NCBI GenBank assembly: GCA_020351775.1 | Contig: CP070666.1 | Location: 4,189,209 to 4,253,208 of the forward strand | Reading direction: 5' to 3' | DNA: 64,000 nt | DNA from: Gemmatimonadota bacterium | GTDB taxonomy: Bacteria; Gemmatimonadota; Gemmatimonadetes; Gemmatimonadales; GWC2-71-9 | Shown: positions 62,001-64,000 of the stretch, piece after piece | Position numbering within the stretch: position 1 is the first letter of the stretch | How the letters are laid out: the number at the start of each line of letters is the position of its first letter | Program-made: the position numbers and the translations under genes | Notes under the pieces: model-generated | Told to the model about the DNA's origin: nothing | Seen by the model: the letters and a program-made list of their open reading frames with translations, nothing else | Database searches by the model: none

Positions 62001-64000
62001 GGTTCACCACGGACCCCGACGAACACGCGATCGCTGCTCAGCACGGCTCCATCGCTGGGATTGAACATCTCGACGCCGGGTCCGGCAATGAACGACCGGC
62101 TGCGATCTTGCTGACGTTCGTCAGCTGTCCGCAGGGTGGAAACCACTACAGATTCGGAAGAGTCGACTGCTCCTGCGGTTCTCAGCTTCACGACGACCGG
62201 GGTCGTGGGCTGGTCCGGGAAGATCCACTGCAACAGGAGACCACCGCCGGTGACTGCGCTGATCGTCGGATCCGTTGCCGGCGCGTTGCCCAACCGGGTC
62301 GTACCGGGGATAACCTGCCAGCCCGACGGCAGGGACAAGGTGAGAGTTGGCCAGCCTGCAGCGTTTGGCGCGATCACGATCTCGAGCTCGGCGCCATCGG
62401 GAACGGCACTTGGTCTGGGTAGCGAATCCGTGATTGCTCGCGGACGGCTGATGGTGCTTGCCGGACGCAGCGGATTGTGGATTTCGGCACTGAGCAATTC
62501 CGCAGGACGATCGCAACCTTCTAGGATGGCCATCGCAGAATTTTGCTCGGTTACGGCCCATCCCTTGACCTCGATTCTGGAGCGTGGCGCAACCGGGGGT
62601 AACGTGATGCGCCCGCCCACAACAGCCGCAATAGTGGAATCGCCGGCAAGGGCAAAAGCCGAATCGATCGCCGGCTCAAACAGGACGGCAACGTCATCTA
62701 GCTCGACGTCATAAGGATTGGCGACTACCAGTTCGTACTCTACTGTGCTTCGCGGATCGAGCGTCTCGACCACAGGCGTAGGATCAATTGCCTCCACAAC
62801 CGAGTCACGGTCGTCCAACATGCTGCTGAGACGGTTGTGGAACCTCTCAGTCTGTTCAGTCGTGCTCTCGTTTAGTACGTGCAGCTCCACGCGTCGGTTC
62901 AACGCTTGACCTTCTGGCGTCCGGTTGGAGGCGACGGGTCTGAACGGACCGTAACCCTTGGCTACGAGTCGTGCCGGATCTACGCCCCGTTGAATGAGGT
63001 ATTCCCTCACGGCGTTCGCGCGAGCTGGGGCGAGCACCATATTGAAGGCCAACGAACCGGCGGAATCGGTATGACCCGCGATCTCCACGCGGATCTCGGG
63101 ATAGGCCAACAACGATTCGACGACTTGGTCGAGTATCGCGAAGGACACAGGCGTGAGGTCGGCGCTCGCCGATTCGAAGCTGACACCCCTGAGAACCAGT
63201 GGTCGTACAACCTCTGCGCTATCGACCGTCGGGATCTCGACCGTAGTCGTCTCACGGACCGCGGTAGCCGGCGGCTGTGTTGGTCTAGGCTCGACTTCGC
63301 GCTGAGGTGGAATCGGGCGGGCCACGAACTGCCATGTGAACGGCAGATATACCGACTCTATCTTCCCTTCGGTGGGCACCACCGGGAAGCTTATGCGGGG
63401 CGTAGTCCAGCCGTCGCCGGCCCGTATTGCGAGATCCTGTTGACCTGCGGTACCCGACACACTGTAGCCGGCCGGCAACGTGGCGCGGTCGAGTCGGAAG
63501 GAGTGATGGCCGGCCCGCAGGTTCACGAACGAGAACTTGCCATCGCCGTCCGACGTCGCCACGGCTCCACTGCCGCTCCAAATCTCCACCCCTGCGACAC
63601 CGGGTTCGCCCGGGTCCTGCGTTCCGTCGCCGTCGCGGTCGAGCCAGACCTTCCCGATCGCCGCTCTGGTCTCCATCGGCCAGTTTGACCTCACTCTAAC
63701 CCAGGCCACCGCTTCGTCCGATGTCACCATCCTTCCCTGTGCAGCGGCGTAGGCCCGGTTCTCGATGATCTCCGTGGCGGCTGATACGATGGCAACGGAG
63801 TAACGGACGGTGCGGCTGGCACCGGCCGCCAGCGTCGCTGTGACGTAGATCGTCAGGTTGCGGCCATCGGCCTGAGCTGAATCTGCACCGACCAAGCTGT
63901 TGATGGCGTAGCGGCCGCCTTCCGGAAGCAGATCGTGGATCGTAACGTCCGCCACCGGCAGCTGACCGGTATTCTCGACGATCAACGTATACGGCACGAC
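59054..64000 (-). CDS. Very large surface protein, N-terminus outside the window
   Basis: At least 1648 aa visible; the frame is open through position 64000. From the edge: a DUF11-like domain (about 1-105: YTLIVENTGQLPVADVTIHDLLPE), an SdrD-type B-like domain with Asp-rich calcium-loop pattern (about 112-205: DRDGDGTQDPGEPG), a Pro-rich linker, and an OmpA peptidoglycan-binding domain (about 268-377: AGHTDSAGSLAFN.., NRRVELHV). Further Ig-like domains follow (to about 850), then a long region that looks like an outer-membrane beta-barrel (GRVGIGASPDALGTITARGS.., YRFGNLMDP..). The OmpA domain would lie in the periplasm only if the order of export is unusual. Function unknown; adhesion or cell-envelope anchoring is an inference. 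Confidence 0.85.
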   Translation of the reverse strand, partial: VVPYTLIVENTGQLPVADVTIHDLLPEGGRYAINSLVGADSAQADGRNLTIYVTATLAAGASRTVRYSVAIVSAATEIIENRAYAAAQGRMVTSDEAVAWVRVRSNWPMETRAAIGKVWLDRDGDGTQDPGEPGVAGVEIWSGSGAVATSDGDGKFSFVNLRAGHHSFRLDRATLPAGYSVSGTAGQQDLAIRAGDGWTTPRISFPVVPTEGKIESVYLPFTWQFVARPIPPQREVEPRPTQPPATAVRETTTVEIPTVDSAEVVRPLVLRGVSFESASADLTPVSFAILDQVVESLLAYPEIRVEIAGHTDSAGSLAFNMVLAPARANAVREYLIQRGVDPARLVAKGYGPFRPVASNRTPEGQALNRRVELHVLNESTTEQTERFHNRLSSMLDDRDSVVEAIDPTPVVETLDPRSTVEYELVVANPYDVELDDVAVLFEPAIDSAFALAGDSTIAAVVGGRITLPPVAPRSRIEVKGWAVTEQNSAMAILEGCDRPAELLSAEIHNPLRPASTISRPRAITDSLPRPSAVPDGAELEIVIAPNAAGWPTLTLSLPSGWQVIPGTTRLGNAPATDPTISAVTGGGLLLQWIFPDQPTTPVVVKLRTAGAVDSSESVVVSTLRTADERQQDRSRSFIAGPGVEMFNPSDGAVLSSDRVFVGVRGEPGAPVALFDGDSLIDQANLRIDGVHDFIGVSLDRGPHRLRVRMLNSWKQERWDSMTVHVSGAAARFELPSGPITLTADRHARRTVRVRLIDEWGVPVIRPTNVTVTAEAVELDGQDSDPSSVGLQLKSDRAGWLNIELTPGVEVGKGRLTLQTGRLEGQIDIDVLPAIRPFMLTGIGRVGIGASPDALGTITARGSLDSRTSVVLSYDSRRLDAGRDALGQVYSPLEEAQYPILGDAGQYRAISPSRNVFAARLERGFDWVAVGDVATNDFATGLKLTTYRRALTGGAARVTTGHVVWQGFGSITRQSLQQDQVRGAGSSGPYALRPGIIPGSERITVETRAAENAERVVNRQAMIRFIDYQIDYERGSLQFKRPIPAADPYGNSIFIVVTYEVEQGDDQRLVAGLRASLDAAGWLRHSFLDSLRIGVTGIRSDEPLGAHRLAGADVRLLRFGGFDVGAEVSYSDTPDSSGFATAIGGIWHGFDEAVALNASWSKIGDGFGNPANIALQGGTEELKLGGDFKIGSSTLSLTHERQYFRNQAIKRTRTAAGVTQALGQALQIEARGGADRFDNATSANESRAAELRLTWSPLKTLKLWTEGRHQFAHTGDVFLPSHVGAGAEYQILPGISLEARHLRIDPLADEPYSVTRLGLRSAIGFGTQVWGSYALSGVAGGSRNAAIVGLNNQLRLGSAWTFNTMFERRVGLDNASVGDPVRALPYLQAEEDYWSLGLGVELLPTASPYRLSARGEYRDGELQSTQLMTVAGDVSINRSLAILSRQEFLRIEQLQTNDVTLRRRLHSLWGAAFRPISTDALNVLAKFSWLEETNPRLGALTQTGEEQRLIGAAEVIWAPAVNTELAGRYAVRRSVAEQPIDDGNQRLESWADYVGFRLQQGLHGWLAIRGEGRLLIEHTSDTRRWDATPALVFSPIRELELAAGYRFGNLMDPDFTVHGGFGWFLTVSARVTESVFPTAADFWRNRFGQ

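Overview
The window looks like chromosomal DNA of a diderm (Gram-negative type) bacterium, GC-rich and densely coded, most probably a Gemmatimonadota-like lineage, perhaps from an environmental assembly. The pointers are a membrane Ser/Thr kinase with a TPR tail whose N-terminus matches the wording I associate with that phylum, a large complement of secreted S9, S46 and M14 peptidases, TolC/RND efflux, DUF481 and OmpA-type envelope proteins, and lipoproteins with clear lipoboxes. No rRNA, tRNA, CRISPR array, phage or intact insertion sequence was seen. The taxonomic guess is an inference from protein style.

Layout. 1-5.7 kb: an ECF sigma factor and a membrane zinc-finger anti-sigma factor fused to eleven HEAT repeats, divergent from a receptor-type Ser/Thr kinase. 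5.8-8.5 kb: a DUF481 outer-membrane protein, an MliC plus COG3650 lipoprotein and GTP cyclohydrolase I. 8.6-18 kb: S46 peptidase, a relic of a MacB/FtsX-type permease, a DUF4153 membrane protein, a Yip1-like protein, an M14 carboxypeptidase, and a PiT phosphate transporter with its DUF47 partner. 18.3-25.2 kb: S9 peptidase, MDR oxidoreductase, dienelactone-hydrolase lipoprotein, an NRAMP relic and a MATE-like protein. 25.6-33.7 kb: a four-gene regulator/TolC/adaptor/RND operon, divergent from a small Xre regulator and a conserved unknown protein. 33.9-42.7 kb: a sodium/solute symporter with a 38-residue partner, a second M14 peptidase broken by one in-frame amber codon, an OmpA-like lipoprotein and others.

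The most distinctive region is 42.9-58.9 kb, two divergent transcription units of archaeal or anaerobe flavour. Leftward: ADP-forming acyl-CoA synthetase, a two-polypeptide 2-oxoacid:ferredoxin oxidoreductase, alanine dehydrogenase, a 4-hydroxybutyrate-type CoA-transferase and SDR-type threonine dehydrogenase. Rightward: archaeal-type HMG-CoA synthase, thiolase and DUF35 protein (the three parts of the archaeal acetoacetyl-CoA/HMG-CoA channelling complex), a SagB-like nitroreductase overlapping a radical SAM gene, a PPi-type phosphofructokinase and a COG2403 P-loop protein usually called cyclic 2,3-diphosphoglycerate synthetase.

Read together, the secreted peptidases could supply peptides and amino acids. 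The leftward unit could convert alanine, threonine and branched-chain amino acids into acyl-CoA, reduced ferredoxin and ATP. The rightward unit could draw acetyl-CoA into HMG-CoA and run a PPi-linked glycolytic step. The window closes inside a very large surface protein (DUF11, SdrD-like, OmpA, C-terminal barrel) whose N-terminus lies beyond position 64000.
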